From Chinchilla lanigera (lineage: Eukaryota > Chordata > Mammalia > Rodentia > Chinchillidae), in contig NW_004955417.1 in NCBI RefSeq assembly GCF_000276665.1, positions 14,794,648-14,858,647 on the forward strand: a stretch of DNA of 64,000 bases. Direction: 5' to 3'. The notes under the pieces were generated by a model that worked only from the letters and a program-made list of their open reading frames with translations, ran no database searches and had not been told where the DNA came from. Every line of letters begins with the position of its first letter. Position 1 is the stretch's first letter. Below, piece by piece: positions 22,751 through 35,254 of this stretch. The translations under genes and the position numbers were made by a program.

Positions 22751-24339
22751 GTCATAAGAGTTATTGAAAGTAAATATTGCTTATTTTTTATATTTTGACA
22801 GGAGAAGTTATATTTCTAGAACAGTGGGTGCAATCACTGGTCTAACATCTCCAGTATCACTTGATGCCTGATATGCAATACCTACATTAGCAGTCATTCA
22901 CATTATTATTGGGGACCTGTTAGGCACCATTATAGGTATTTTAAATATAACTATGTTCAAGGCATAGAAGAGCCTTGCTCATGTTTAGGATTTTTGATTG
23001 ATTTTAATGTATTTTTACCTATGTGAAAATACACTCCATTTCAGCCAGTGGAAATAAAGAATTTTTTGGTTTGTCATTGTGTTTTGCCAGTTTGATGGCT
23101 TTCATTAGTCTGATGTTTTAGTTAATATACTTGAATTTGGTATCACATTGCCAGGACATAATTTTTCTCCTGTTATTATATATTAATTTTAATCCTTAGC
23201 TTGACTGTAATTTCTTAGAGAGCTATGAAATCTTAAATATGCAGATATATGTTGCAATTGTGCATCTCCTTTGACAGTGGTATTTGTATGGAAAAATGAG
23301 ATTTAAATGATAAAACTTAAAATGTGCTGAGCATTTCTCATCTTCAGAGCTTATTTCTATTTGTTATTATTATTGTCAGTTTGACTAAATTCTCAGTATG
23401 AAATGGGGCATTTTAAATATTAAATATAGTTATAATTAATATGGTATTCTATATTTTTACATTTTAAATAATCTTTATTTTCTCATTTGCTTTCCTATTT
23501 ACATCATTTGTAAATCTTTTGATTTGTTGTGGTGTTGAAAATAGCCCTGGACTTCATTGCAGTACGCCCATTCCCTACCGCATCCACCTTCTGCCACAGC
23601 TGTGTCGCAGTTATCATCTGTTGTTTTCCAAGCTGTAATTTCCTTCTCACTTGTGGCTAAAACCCAACTTTTGATAACTGTTTTCCACCCAGTTCAACAC
23701 TGATCTTTGATCCTATAGCAAATTTAATTTTTTTTTTTTTTTTTTTGGCCAAAAATCTGACAAGATTGTATTGGGAGTCATAGCAGTAACATCAGACTTT
23801 CAGTGAATAAAGATGAAACAGTTGGGTGTTGTCCAGCTCAGCACTCATTCAATATAGGATCATAATGTTTTCCATCTTTTTCTAACTCAAGATATTTTTC
23901 TGTGCTTTCTAAATGTGCTATGGTTATCACTTTGTCATATAAAATGTAGATAATTCTCAATATTTCTAAAATAATGAATTGTGTAATATATTTTATAGAT
24001 ACATGATATGTTCCTAAAATGCCATTTTATAGTGATTAACATTCTCTTTTTCTTGGAGTCATAATTTTCAAAGAGAATTTCACTTTTGATTTTTGCTTTA
24101 TCCATATTATTTTTACTTATTATATGTTACCTAAGTACTTCCAGGCTCTCTTGATTTTCATATAGAATTGTCAACCATAACCTGAAAATACTAAATGGAA
24201 ACTTTCAGAAATAAATAATTGATTAATCGCTGAAGAATTTTTTTTACAATATATTATTGTTCTATTTTATTATTATTTTCTCATGCCTAATTTATCAGTT
24301 AAACAGTATTATCAGTATATATGTATTGACAAAACACAG

Positions 24340-24550
24340 TACAGTTGTACTTTAGTATCCATAGGGCAGTGGCTCTCGGAACCCTCTTCAAATATCAAAA
24401 TCTGCATATGCTGAAGTCCCTTATATCAAATGGCATAATATTTGTGTATAACCTATGCATGTCCTGCAATATACCTTAAGTCTTCCTTAGATTACTTTTA
24501 ATACCTAATGGGGTATAAATGTAGTATCAGGCATCCACTGAGAGTCATGG
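24340..24550. mobile_element. MER2/Tigger-type remnant, opposite orientation to 17920
   Basis: CAAATATCAAAATCTGCATA, TGCTGAAGTCCCTTATATCA and TGTGTATAACCTATGCATGT parallel the reverse complement of the element at 17920-18246. Confidence 0.6.
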
Positions 24551-24602
24551 AACATATCCCCTGACTATAAGGCAGTAATTATATGTGAGAGAGAGCTATG
24601 GA

Positions 24603-24668
24603 GAAGGAAGGAAAAAAGGGAGGGAGGGAAGGAAGGAAGGAAAGAAAGAAAGAAAGGAAAGAAAGAAG
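24603..24668 (+). repeat. (GGAA)n/(GAAA)n purine tract
   Basis: Alternating GGAAGGAAGGAAGG and GAAAGAAAGAAAGG blocks ending about 125 bases before the second VPS13B exon. Confidence 0.95.
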
Positions 24669-24790
24669 GGTGGATGGACAGCAGGGAGGATTTAAAATAA
24701 TACTCAGATGCAACTTGTGAGGGACTGTCCTTAGTGATACCATATTTAAAAAGGCAATAATTTGTTTTTTCATTTTGTCTTTCTCACCAG

Positions 24791-24935
24791 CCTGTGGTAT
24801 CTGTTCCTCTTGTTACGCCAATTAGCAAAAGGAAAGAGGATGAGCTTTCTGTTGGAAGTGCACCACTGGCAAAGCAACAGTCCTATCAGGCCTCTGAATA
24901 TGCCAGCAGCCCTGTAAAGACAAAAACACTAACAG
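24791..24935 (+). CDS. VPS13B: VPS13B internal exon 2 of 4 in window
   Basis: This 145-nt exon encodes 48 codons plus one base, from PVVSVPLVTPISKRKEDELS through GSAPLAKQQSYQ to SSPVKTKTLT. It enters in phase 0 after the acceptor ttctcaccag and leaves in phase 1 at ACAG/gtatgt. Reading on into the intron meets a stop after about 30 further codons, so splicing at this donor is needed. The stretch is rich in Ser, Lys and Pro and looks like a flexible, surface-exposed linker rather than a folded beta-groove module, an inference from composition only. It continues the frame of the exon at 18976-19085 exactly. Identity as VPS13B is by recall of the human protein, which differs at several positions here. 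Confidence 0.93.
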
Positions 24936-25854
24936 GTATGTGTCAAAAAATGGTAAAGGATCTGTGGTTTTACTGTACTTCTAAACTAACCAGTTTGCCT
25001 GCACAGTTTCACAGACACTGGGTACAGAAATGAGACTCCAGGAATGGAGACAAAGTTCCTTATTAGGTACAACCACTACAGTAATCAGAGTACTGGCTTT
25101 CTTTGGGTGTGTTCATGTCCTTAGCCCATTTCCCACAGAGGATAGCTTTACACAGTGAATTGTGTTTGGGAGGAACCTTAAGTTTAAGGAAATTCTGCAT
25201 TAGGTAGATGGCTTGCCTGCCTTTTTATGCAGAGAAGGACCTTATCTTTACTTTTTAAAGACTCACAACATGCTTGCACTTTTCTTAGAAGGCAGGTGAC
25301 TATTCTCAATGCAGATATCCTCCAAAGTGGGGAAGAAAAGCTTTCGCTGTTTCCTACTTGCAAGATACCCAGAAATAGAGACTCATGGAGTACTGCCTCT
25401 CAATAGTATTGTTTCTTCTTTAGGTAAATCCTTGAAAACCATAAAACAGTACATCTGAGTCTTTTTTATTCTTTCTCTCACATTTTCATTTTATCCACAC
25501 AAATATAAAGTATAAGTATTATTCAGTAAAATGATTTATGATATTTTGTATGCTAGAAGAGCATTTTATGATGATGGTCTTTCTTTTTAAACTTTAATTT
25601 TTATGATAAACTATTTTTCCTTTTACATATTTCCTTAAATATTTAGCTTTTTAAAAATAGTTCATATATTTTCATCCATATTGGTAAAAATTTAAATTTT
25701 CAAATAATTGATACCACCTTTAAATATTTGTTGTGATCAAGATTCTGTTTTAAGTAAAATTAAAGACAGAAGCATAATACACAATCTGTACCCTTCTGGA
25801 ATTTAAAATGTGATTGTATACTCAAGAAAGATCAAATTATCAAAAAAAAAAAAG

Positions 25855-25937
25855 AGGGCCGGAGATATAGCTCAGTGGCACAAGTGCCTGCCTGGCAAAT
25901 GCAAGGTGCTGAGTTCAATTCCCGGTGCAAAAAAAAA
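25855..25937 (+). mobile_element. ID SINE, older subfamily, with A-run on its 5' side
   Basis: GGGCCGGAGATATAGCTCAG head, GAGTTCAATTCCCGGTGC and an A tail. Target duplication AGAAAGATCAAATTATCA is present on both sides, but the left copy is separated from the head by an extra A-run (25843-25852). Confidence 0.9.
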
Positions 25938-26360
25938 AAAAGAAAGAAAGATCAAATTATCATATGTAATTTAAGGAAAAATTAGTGTCACTTTCCTACC
26001 ACACTTTACAATTAAAAAATGCTGAAATAATTTTGAGGAATTTTATATAGAAGCCTGTGTTCTATTTCTTTTTCTAAAATATGATCTTTTGTATACTGTG
26101 TGGAATCATTAGACTTTTACCTGATAATATCTATGATCTCGTTATCCTCTTGCTATTTTATTTTACAATAATCAAAAATACATATAATTACTATTGTATC
26201 ATAGATAATCTGTAATTTGTATAAGTTGAGTTTTGGATGTAAGATTATACCTTAGTTCCTATGGCCTATAATTGATCTTGATTATAACATTTCAAGAGGC
26301 TTGGGCTGCTGTTTTTTCAAATTTTAGTTTCTTTTAAGCTTACAATTTACGTAAAGGTTT

Positions 26361-26578
26361 ACGAATATCACCACCCTCCCTCATACTGTGGGTTTAAACC
26401 CAGGGCCTTGAGCATGCTAAGTGTGTGCTCTACCCCTAAACTATGCTCTCAGCCCTTTTTGTGTTTTTGAGATACAATCTCACTGAATTGCCCAGGCTAG
26501 CCTTGATCTTGAAGTCTTCCTGCCTTAGATTCCTGAGGAGTTAAGATGATAGGTAACAACATTATGCACCACAGAATG
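26361..26578 (-). mobile_element. B4-like SINE, antisense
   Basis: An antisense ID-like part (GGGTTTAAACCCAGGGCCTT, CTACCCCTAAACTATGCTCT) runs straight into an antisense B1 part (GAATTGCCCAGGCTAGCCTT, CCTGCCTTAGATTCCTGAGG). Confidence 0.7.
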
Positions 26579-26634
26579 CATGGCTTATATGCAAATAGAG
26601 TGAATTTATTTTTATCAATGAACATTTATTTATT

Positions 26635-26790
26635 AAGAGGTGGTAGTCACTGGAGGTACCCACTTGTAATACCAGTGCTTTGAAAGCTGAGGGAAGAAAT
26701 CATAAGTTCAAGGCTAGCCTAGACAAGTTAGTCCAGTTCCTGTCTTAAAATAAAACAGAAGGGATTGAGAATTGTGTCTCAGTGGCAGAA
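26635..26790 (+). mobile_element. B4-like SINE, sense, diverged
   Basis: GGAGGTACCCACTTGTAATA, AAGGCTAGCCTAGACAAG and GTCTTAAAATAAAACAG (B1 part), then GAGAATTGTGTCTCAGTGGC (ID part). Confidence 0.6.
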
Positions 26791-26904
26791 TATGATAGTT
26801 ACTCCATTGTGTACTTTTCCACCCCTTTCTTCCTTCTTCCTCCATCTCTTCTTCTCACTCTTCCTGCCTTCTTTCTTTTCTTATGTGTTTATGTTTTGGA
26901 TCTT

Positions 26905-26995
26905 TGAGAAAAGACTCACTGTATAATCCAGGCTGGCCTTCAACTCTTGATCCTCCTGCCTCAGCTTCCATAACGTTACCACCACACCTGTAATT
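26905..26995 (-). mobile_element. B1-type SINE fragment, antisense
   Basis: GAGAAAAGACTCACTGTATA, TCCAGGCTGGCCTTCAACTC, GATCCTCCTGCCTCAGCTTC, CACCACACC. Single GGCTGG block. Confidence 0.65.
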
Positions 26996-28351
26996 CTTTT
27001 CTCTTAATGATATAGCCAACTTGGAGTACCAATAAAGTGCCAATTTTTTCATCTGCTGTTTCCTCTGCAATACCTAACATATAACCAGCCAACTTCACAG
27101 TGTTGTTTTTTTTAACAATGGAATTATTCTAAATTTGCAGTCCATTCCCTTAGCACTAGAAGAATGAGGAGTTTTCTTCAGAGTTAACAAGATGGATTTT
27201 TCTGGGAAACACCTACACTCTGTGCTAAGCATGGATGGTCCGTTCTTTAACTGATACCATTTTACAGGTGCACAGTTAAGATCCTAGGTGAGACTCAAAA
27301 ATGGAACACTACCGTTCAGTTTATTTTGTGCTCTGAGATGTCCTGAAGTGATTCCAGAATCACTGATGTTTTGACCACAGTTAAAAAAACATTCTTTTTC
27401 AAATTTTTATCAGGCATATAGAAATCTCTCTTATGTGTACTTCTGAAATTAAGTTAAATATAAAAAAAACTTGAAATTTTTGTGTACTTTGTGTATATTA
27501 CAGAAAATGAAAAATTTTGCACTGATCTCCTTCCTCCTTTTCCTCTTTTAGGAATATCTAGAATAAACCAGTTATTAGATAGACTGTTTTAAATGTTTTC
27601 TGACCTCACTTCAAAGTATATTAACTTTAAATCTCAGCAAGAGTTTCGTAATATAGTCATACTATTTAAGATTGAGTGAAATTTGGGTCAGTATTTCATA
27701 AAATTCTAAATATTGGGGATTTAAACAAGATTAAGCTTTGTCTCTTGTGTGAAAGCTTGATAGGTATTATGGTCCTCCAAGATCAGATCGTTTTCATATT
27801 CTATTATGGGGAGCCTCCATTGCCATGGTTGCCTCTTGATTCATTATAACTGTTTCCACATTAATCCAGTCTGAATTTCATTGAGCAGAAATGAGTAAAG
27901 GAAAAGAAAGTGGTGCTCCTTATCTCTTTAAAAATTATACATGCCCGTGTCTGTTTATCTACTCTTGTCCAGAAGCTGGTGATACGAAATATAAGAAAAA
28001 TAAAAGTATTAAGGAATTCAAGTCTAGGACTACAACTGTGTACACTATGGCTGACATAGCCAATACAAGTAATCATCTAAAAATCTGTTGAAATCCTTTA
28101 GGAAACTAATACTTAAAATGTTGTCTTAATTACAAAGTACCGTGACTGGTCAAAATTAGTGCAGAAAAATAAGGTAATTTTTAAGCTTAATACTCCAATA
28201 TTAAAATATTGTTAATATCTTTTCCTGTGAGTTTTTGGTTTAGAAGTAAAAATAATTTTTGTCACAGTGTACAAGTGGAAAAAACCCAATTTCTAAATCT
28301 GTATTTTCGTTAAGTTCTTTGATGGCTTTCTCAATATTTTCAAGTTGATTT

Positions 28352-28490
28352 TATTTTATTTTTTGTTGTTTTGTTTTTTTGAGATAGGTTCTTGCTGTGT
28401 AGTTCAGATTAGCCTTGAACTCACAGCAGTCCTCCTGCCTCAGCCTCCCAAGTGCTGAGATTACAGGCGTGCGCCACTACTCGTAGCTTT
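28352..28490 (-). mobile_element. B1-type SINE without duplication, antisense
   Basis: T-rich tail, GAGATAGGTTCTTGCTGTGT, ATTAGCCTTGAACTCACAGC and GAGATTACAGGCGTGCGCCA. Confidence 0.85.
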
Positions 28491-28937
28491 TTTTTGAGAC
28501 AGAGTCTTACTTCAAGCTTCTTTTATTTTAGATGTGTTATAACAGACATACTTTATTTTAGTTTGAAATATTTTCTATTCCTTAAACAGCAAAAATATTT
28601 CTTAAACCACACTTTATTCCTGAGAATAAAATGAATTGCCTGTTTTACATTGAAGTGTACTCTCATGTTTTAATTTTTCCAGTGAAATTGAATATCTAAT
28701 TAATCAAAAAGGAATACAATTTTAAGTTAAACTGAATGATTAAAGCAAACAATTTCTAATATACATAAAACACAAAAATATTTTTTCTATATTAATACTA
28801 ATTTCACACTATAATTAGGAACATACCTGCTGAACATTCAAAGTCAAATTAAAGATGGCTCGAACATTTTTACATGATTAATTGTACTGGTGTGATTCAT
28901 TTTGTGTGTAATCTACAGTTCTTAAAAATTATACATT

Positions 28938-29020
28938 CTGGGGCCAGGAATATAGCTTGGGTGGTGCAGTGCCTGCCTGGCAAGTGCAAGGTCCTCAGTT
29001 CAATTTCTGTATCCCTCCCC
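28938..29020 (+). mobile_element. ID SINE, older, no A tail left
   Basis: CTGGGGCCAGGAATATAGCT to CAGTTCAATTTCTGTATCCC. Flanks AAAATTATACATTC (28924-28937) and AAAATTATAGATTC (from 29021) form the target duplication. Confidence 0.88.
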
Positions 29021-30754
29021 AAAATTATAGATTCAAAATGTATCAGTGCCTTGGGAGCAAATATCATCAGTAAAAACTGGAAGTCTTCCTACTTAAAACC
29101 ATCCTAAAAGGTATACTTGTGATTTTTTAAAAAATTCAAATGAAGTTCAAACTTGGAATTTATATTAAACTGAGAAAAAAATTAGAAGGTAAAGTATAGT
29201 GTTAGGTTTTGTTTTGTTTTGAAAGAATTACCCGTTTGTGAAAAATAAAGGGTGTGCCTCCAGAAAATTATATGTATTTCCTGATCTCTTACATTCTCTC
29301 AGGAAAAATAACACTTGTCCTACATAAATACTTCCTTGTGGAGAGGAAAATAAGTATACTGATGCATAATGGTATTTATTCTTACCTGTGTATCAAATAG
29401 CCAATTTTCCAAGATTTGTCATCTTTCTACATAAATTATTTCCAGTCTTTGATCTATCTTTAATTTTGCCACTTGTCCTCTCTGTTTTACTGTATCTATA
29501 AATATACTGTAATGTCTGTATAATCAGATTTCTTGAAAAAGTTGTGTACCTAGGCCCTCCCTCCTTCCTCATTTCCCATTTATTCCTAGCAACTAAAGAT
29601 TCTTTGACCACTTGACCTCATACTAATGGCCTATTTCCTCAGCCTCATCATGTTTTGATGATTGTGCGGTGTATCACACATTTAAACTGAGAAGAGTATT
29701 GGCTGAAGTAGGACAGGAAATGTTGGGTAAAGAAAGGATCATATGAGTAAAACAGTTAATAGCATCTCCATATCTGCAGCCCCAGAGGATAATGATCAGT
29801 GAATGTGGTAATGGAAGGACTGAGAGCCAGGTGAGCTCAGAAGCGATGAGTTAGAATACCTCTTGAGGATGTAAAGCACAGAAATTAGTTCAAAACGTTC
29901 TGTGGATCCGTGCAGCCTGGATGAATGATGTTGCTAGGGCAGGGCATGTACAACTAGTAACATGTTGCCTTCTTTGCCCCCTAATTGATAGGTGATTCCT
30001 TTACTAGGTAATAAACATTTCTGAATTAGGAAGGACTTTCTGATTATAAAGACAGAAACTTTTTTTCATGGAAGTAGAGGATTAGTTATTGATTCACAAA
30101 CCAAAATGGTCAGAAAAGACAAAAAAGGATCTTTTCTTTAGGTTGACTTACTATCAGGTACTAAGGACCAGAGACTTTGTAGTCCTTTGTCAGGACTTGG
30201 TCTTTTCATATTCACTTACGTTTCTCTACTGAATACAAGTGCACATGGCTGTGGTTTCTCTGAACTCACTTACGTGACTTTGTTTGATTAAAGTGAAATA
30301 GATTTTTCTTTCTATTGAAAATGTACCCAGGCAGATTTTGCTTGATTTGTGTTGAATCGTGTACTCACATTTTGGAGAGTCTTAGTGGCTCACCAGGTTA
30401 GGTATTATTACTGGTCTGGTATTATATCAGATTAGGGTACCAGTATTTAAGAGGATGAGATGTAATGCTAGCAAATGGAAGGGTAGCAGAAACATGCCTG
30501 TAAAGATAATTTCTGAGAGTTATTCATCTATTCCAATTTGTATCTACTAGTTTTTCATTTTATCGTTACAGCACAGTCAAAACACAATTATATAATGCTT
30601 GGATTAAATCACATTCACACATGCACATTTCTGTTTTAATTGGAAGATGATAAATGGATTGTGAAAGCATTGGATGCAAACACTAGGGATCAAGGGAAAA
30701 GAAATCTAGCAAGCATAAGGTGTTTTAGATACATTGCAGACTTCACAAGTTTTT

Positions 30755-30845
30755 TGTTTTTATTTTTTGGGGTGTTAGAGATTGTACCTAAGACGTCGTA
30801 CATATTGGTTTAGCACCCTACTACTGATCTGCAACTCCAGACTTT
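30755..30845 (-). mobile_element. ID/B4-derived remnant, antisense
   Basis: GGGGTGTTAGAGATTGTACC, then TTGGTTTAGCACCCTACTAC and TGATCTGCAACTCCAG resemble a worn antisense ID body. Confidence 0.45.
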
Positions 30846-32209
30846 TGTTTTCTTCTTTGTAACCTAGAGTTTATTCAGTTAGGAAAAGAAACTGGGATGA
30901 ATTTTTGTTGTAGACAACTTTGAACAATTCAGTTGTGCTTTGTACAACTTACTAATTTTCCAACTTTATTTGATTATAAAGAAATTTTCCACAGAAGTAT
31001 GTTAATTTGAGTTATCATGACCTGTGACTTGAACTGTAGTTCGATTAGTTACATAGTGCCTTTAGAACATATTTTGATGTCAGTAAGCACTTCTCAAGTC
31101 TTTAAAATATGGAGTTCTTTGAAAATAAGTATGTTATTCTAGTTTTTATATGAACTGGCAAGAATTCAGCAAAAATTCAACCAAATTGTTTTGTATGCAG
31201 TCTTTTCACCCTCTTTTAGCAGTTAGAACAAGATTATAGTTTCCAGATGAAGTTTCTGAATGTCACATAGTGATGACATACATTTTCCTGGTTGGCTCAG
31301 CATGAGATGCAATTTTGCATGCCATGTCACGCTGGCTTGCAGAATCCAAAAGCCATTATTTCCCAAGGGGCTTTCAAGACTGATAGTATCGAATGTAGTT
31401 TGTATTTTGATGAAAAGTCTTAGGCATTAGTGCAGTTCTATGGCAAGTTGTTTAAACCAAGTTTTTGATCATATTCCCACCCTGTTTCAAGCTAACCTCA
31501 CACAACCCGATTTTCTTTGTTTATAAAATGTTAATAATACATGCATAGTGCACTACTGTGTTTTATAGCACCCCCCAACATGAGATGGAGTTCCTTAAAA
31601 TGAGAAAACATAATTCAGAAGTTAAAGATTATGTTTTTTAATGTTTAAATTTTAAAAGGAAAGCTGTACACTTCAAGCATAATGAAGCGTTTAACAGCAC
31701 CAAAAGTGTAGTTTTATTGCTTTTTTTCCTTTCAATTGTAATCATGTCTAAGTTGCCTCAGTATATTAATTCATGTCTACATAATATTTATTTCACATTA
31801 ATATACTTCCTTGTCTTTTTGTATGTGTTGTCTAACCTCTTTTTTAAAGTGTCTCATCCATTTTTTGACAAATCCCTTTTTCCAAGCAGATCTTACAGGC
31901 TTCTCATCTTGTTACCTCTGCCTTTTTAGACTATGTGTAACTGCATACCTCTTCTCCACTATCATTTACTATACTGTTTCAAGGTTGAAGTCTGTGGTCT
32001 CCCACCCCATACTCTGGCCAGTTTCTCCTGTTCCTATCTATTCTACCTCCAAGTAGTATCTTGAGTCTTTTTGTGTGTTTATATGCTGGGACTATAGGCA
32101 TAGCCACATTTTTTTTTTTTTTTTTTTGTAGAATAATGCAGGTGTTTCCTTACTTGCTCACTATATCATTCTACTTTTCTCATCCTCTGATCTCACTTAC
32201 CCCATTTCA

Positions 32210-32790
32210 TTTATAGGTGACAGTAAGAGTCATCCTATTGAAAAATTCAAATCAGACCTTGTAATTTCTTGCCTAAAACACATTGGTTGCTTCTTACTAC
32301 ACTCAAGATGAAATCTGAATTCCTTATCCAGGCTTACAAAGTTAACCCTGATCTAACCTCTGTTATGTTCTTCCATTTTATCTTCTGTCAGTTTTCCTTA
32401 CTTTGATTCTCTTTGGTTTCCTGATTGATTGCATTGTGATTTTTCTTACACCTTATTTTCTACATAGTTCTTTTTACTGTTTCTATTGCTCTTTTCATAT
32501 CTATGCATTTTGTGTGTTCCAGGCCTTAGTGCAGGCGTTACTCTTTCAGTAAAGAAATTTCTCTATTTTATCTTTTAAAATAGGTCTATGCCACTCACCC
32601 AGGATCCCTTACCTTTGCATCTTTTATCTTGTTCTTATAGAACTTATCATGTTTCTCTCCATACCATATTTTGATGATCTCACAAATGTATGTCATGGAT
32701 CATATCTACCTTGTTCACTTTTGTATTAGCAGAATAACACCATGGGTGGTGTTGTGCAAACTTGCGTAGTAGTTGTTATGTGAATGAACA
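32210..32790 (+). mobile_element. L2 LINE 3' end
   Basis: ACCTCTGTTATGTTCTTCCA, TTGTTCTTATAGAACTTATC, ACCTTGTTCACTTTTGTATT and a GTTGTTATGTGAATGAA ending follow the L2 3' end order. Confidence 0.6.
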
Positions 32791-33519
32791 AAATTTCTTT
32801 CTATGCTGTTATTTTTTTTTTAGGAATACAAAAATCTCATTCCTTAATCACATTCAATTCCTAACCCCTAATTAATTTAAATTTATGTCCTATATGTTCT
32901 TATATCTTTTCCTAGATTTTCCAAGGATATTCATTGGATACTTAGAAGTTAGCAGCATGTGGTACAATTTCAGCTGATGTGTATATTTTAGGATATTCCT
33001 GACCCACTAGAAATTTAGGTATGGATTAAAATATTGAATAATGGAAAAAGTAGTCCAAGTGCAGCCCACGACATTGAAGTAAAATTGAATTGAGAAATAT
33101 AATTGTAAGTTCCTGCAGTGTTCTGAACCCTGTGCTAAGTACTTTTGGAAAGTTCCATGAAGTGTATGATGTGACTTCTATATGATAAACTTTCAGGTTT
33201 TAACTGGAGAGAGAAAAGCAATGCTCTCTGATAAGCGTGGTAGAACTGAGGCAAAGTTAGGCATAGCAGATTTTGCTACAGACCTGAGGATTGTGGCCAG
33301 GTGGGAGCTGTGCAGGGCTGTTTGGTAAGGAGAGTCTAGGTGATGAAGAGCATGATTTCTGAGCTTCACTTGGTGCCTGAAGTATATGGAAATTAAAAGG
33401 CAGTTGACACTGGGTTTTGCAAAGCAGTTAGGTAGCCATCCTGTGAGTATTGAGAATCAGAAGACTGGAGGATATAGTCCTTCTAGAATCACTCAGCTTG
33501 TGTATTATTATTATTCTGT

Positions 33520-33720
33520 GTCTGATACTGAGGATTGAATGTAAGACCTTCTCAGTGAGCTATATCCCTGATTCTTTTTACATTTATTTTGAGAGAGAGT
33601 CTGGCCGAGTGAGTAAATTACCAAGTAGAGCTTAAACTTTCAGTCCACTTGTCTTGGCCTCCCAGAGGATGTGATGATGTCCCTCCCTATCCTGTGATGA
33701 TAGGCTTACACTACTATTAT
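33520..33720 (-). mobile_element. B4-like SINE, antisense, diverged
   Basis: GATACTGAGGATTGAATGTA, GAGCTATATCCCTGATTCTT (ID part), then GTCCACTTGTCTTGGCCTCC (B1 part). Confidence 0.55.
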
Positions 33721-35059
33721 TCCAATTTTGTAGTAGATGTGTGTGTATCTGGCAAAATTTTTAGACCTTATTAATGTGTTGTCCAAAATGTAATTTTATT
33801 TTTCTGTAGCATAATACAGAACTTAAGTTTTCTTTAATAATCAGTTCTGTCAGATTAAAAAAGTAATGTAAGATCAGTGTGGTACCTCCCAGAATTGTAT
33901 GTAATTTTCAGCAGGGTAATATTTAGAATTTAACTCTTTTAGTCTGGCTACTGTGGCATCATCCTTTCTCTCAGGAAATGAAAGACGCTAAAAGTATCTA
34001 TTAGTGGAAACATTAGTTAGTAAAACTCTTCTCCGTGAGTTTTAGACAAGGACCTCCACAAGATAGGCAAGAAGCAGAACTCATTTTTCCTGCTTTCCCC
34101 TTAAGGGAGAAAGAATCAGCCTTTATATAAAGTATCATTATGTAACAGACACTGAATAAAATGTTTGAATTTATGATGAACATAATTCCTTTCTACCTTT
34201 CTTTCCCTCCCCTCCAAATCAATCCACTCATCCATCGATCAATTCATTCATTCATTCAGTCAGTCATTCTAATAGCAATCTGATTAACCAGAGTTTTCTC
34301 ATTCATATTTTTGCAGTCCATCATTTAGCTTCTATTTACTTTCTCTCTAAACCTATGTAAGTGACAAAAGACCAAAGGTTAAATAATAACTTTGCTGCCA
34401 AAAGGTAAAGTATAAAATGTGCCTGTAAATTGACACTGATTTTATAGTCCTGTATAAAAATTAGCTTCATTATTTTATAGAAACACCCTGAATAATTTTA
34501 TCATTTTAATGAACCTTAGTTCTGAGTGTAAAATATTGGAAAAAAATTTCCATCTTAGCAAGAGTTGCAGCTACAAGCAAAAGATGGCCTATTCTAATCT
34601 AGGTTTTTTTGTGTTTCTCCGGAGTTCCCAGATACTCTGTGGATATATTTTTGGTTCTTTTTGACACTGCAGTATTGCTTCAGATGGTAGAAATGTTAGT
34701 GGAGTGTACAAATACTTAAAAAGTCATGGAATTTCAAACGTTTTGTTGTAGGTTTTCTTTCTTTTGACTGATTTTAGAATTGAGACCGGAGGAAAAGAAT
34801 TTCATTGGCTCAGTAAATTAATGTGGTAATCTACATATAATTTGAGGGTTACTTTTGAGAAAGATTCATATTTTTTTTACTACTTAGAACAAGATGTTAA
34901 TGTGTGCATGCTCCTTCCTGGTCCCTCCCTTTCCTTCCTGCTTTCCTAATTTTCTCCCTTTCTTTTCCTCTCCTTTCTTTATCTTCCCTAGAGGGACTTC
35001 AACATCCCAGTATTTCTCCCTGATTTTCCAGTGACATTTAGGCAGCCTTTATATTTTAT

Positions 35060-35170
35060 CTTCTGAAAGTTGTAGATAAGAAAATGGAAACCTAAATATT
35101 TGAAATGACTCTAAGATCACAAATCTCAAATTGGCAGAAAATGAGAACTGTGTTTCCTGATTCTTCCATA
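35060..35170 (-). mobile_element. MIR remnant, antisense
   Basis: AGATAAGAAAATGGAAACCT through a short diverged core to TGTTTCCTGATTCTTCC. Weak. Confidence 0.4.
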
Positions 35171-35181
35171 TTATACTTTGA

Positions 35182-35254
35182 GGGAATATTTATTTAAATA
35201 TATTAATCCCACTGGTAAGGGAATGTTTATTTAAATATATTAATCCCACTGGCG
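35182..35254 (+). repeat. 37-bp tandem duplication
   Basis: Two copies of a unit starting GGGAATATTTATTTAAATAT and ending TTAATCCCACTGG, at 35182-35218 and 35219-35254, differing at one base. Confidence 0.95.

Larger units (their letters stand above)
19086..24790 (+). other. VPS13B: VPS13B intron (5.7 kb)
   Basis: A complete phase 0 intron from gtaaga to ccag. It contains a MIR remnant, two antisense MaLR-like LTRs, one B1, a B4-like element, an old mammalian repeat, a MER2/Tigger-type remnant and two simple repeats. Nothing is recognised in 21610-22410 or 22760-24330, which are AT-rich; a slightly less AT-rich piece at about 23540-23710 is of unknown nature. Confidence 0.88.
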
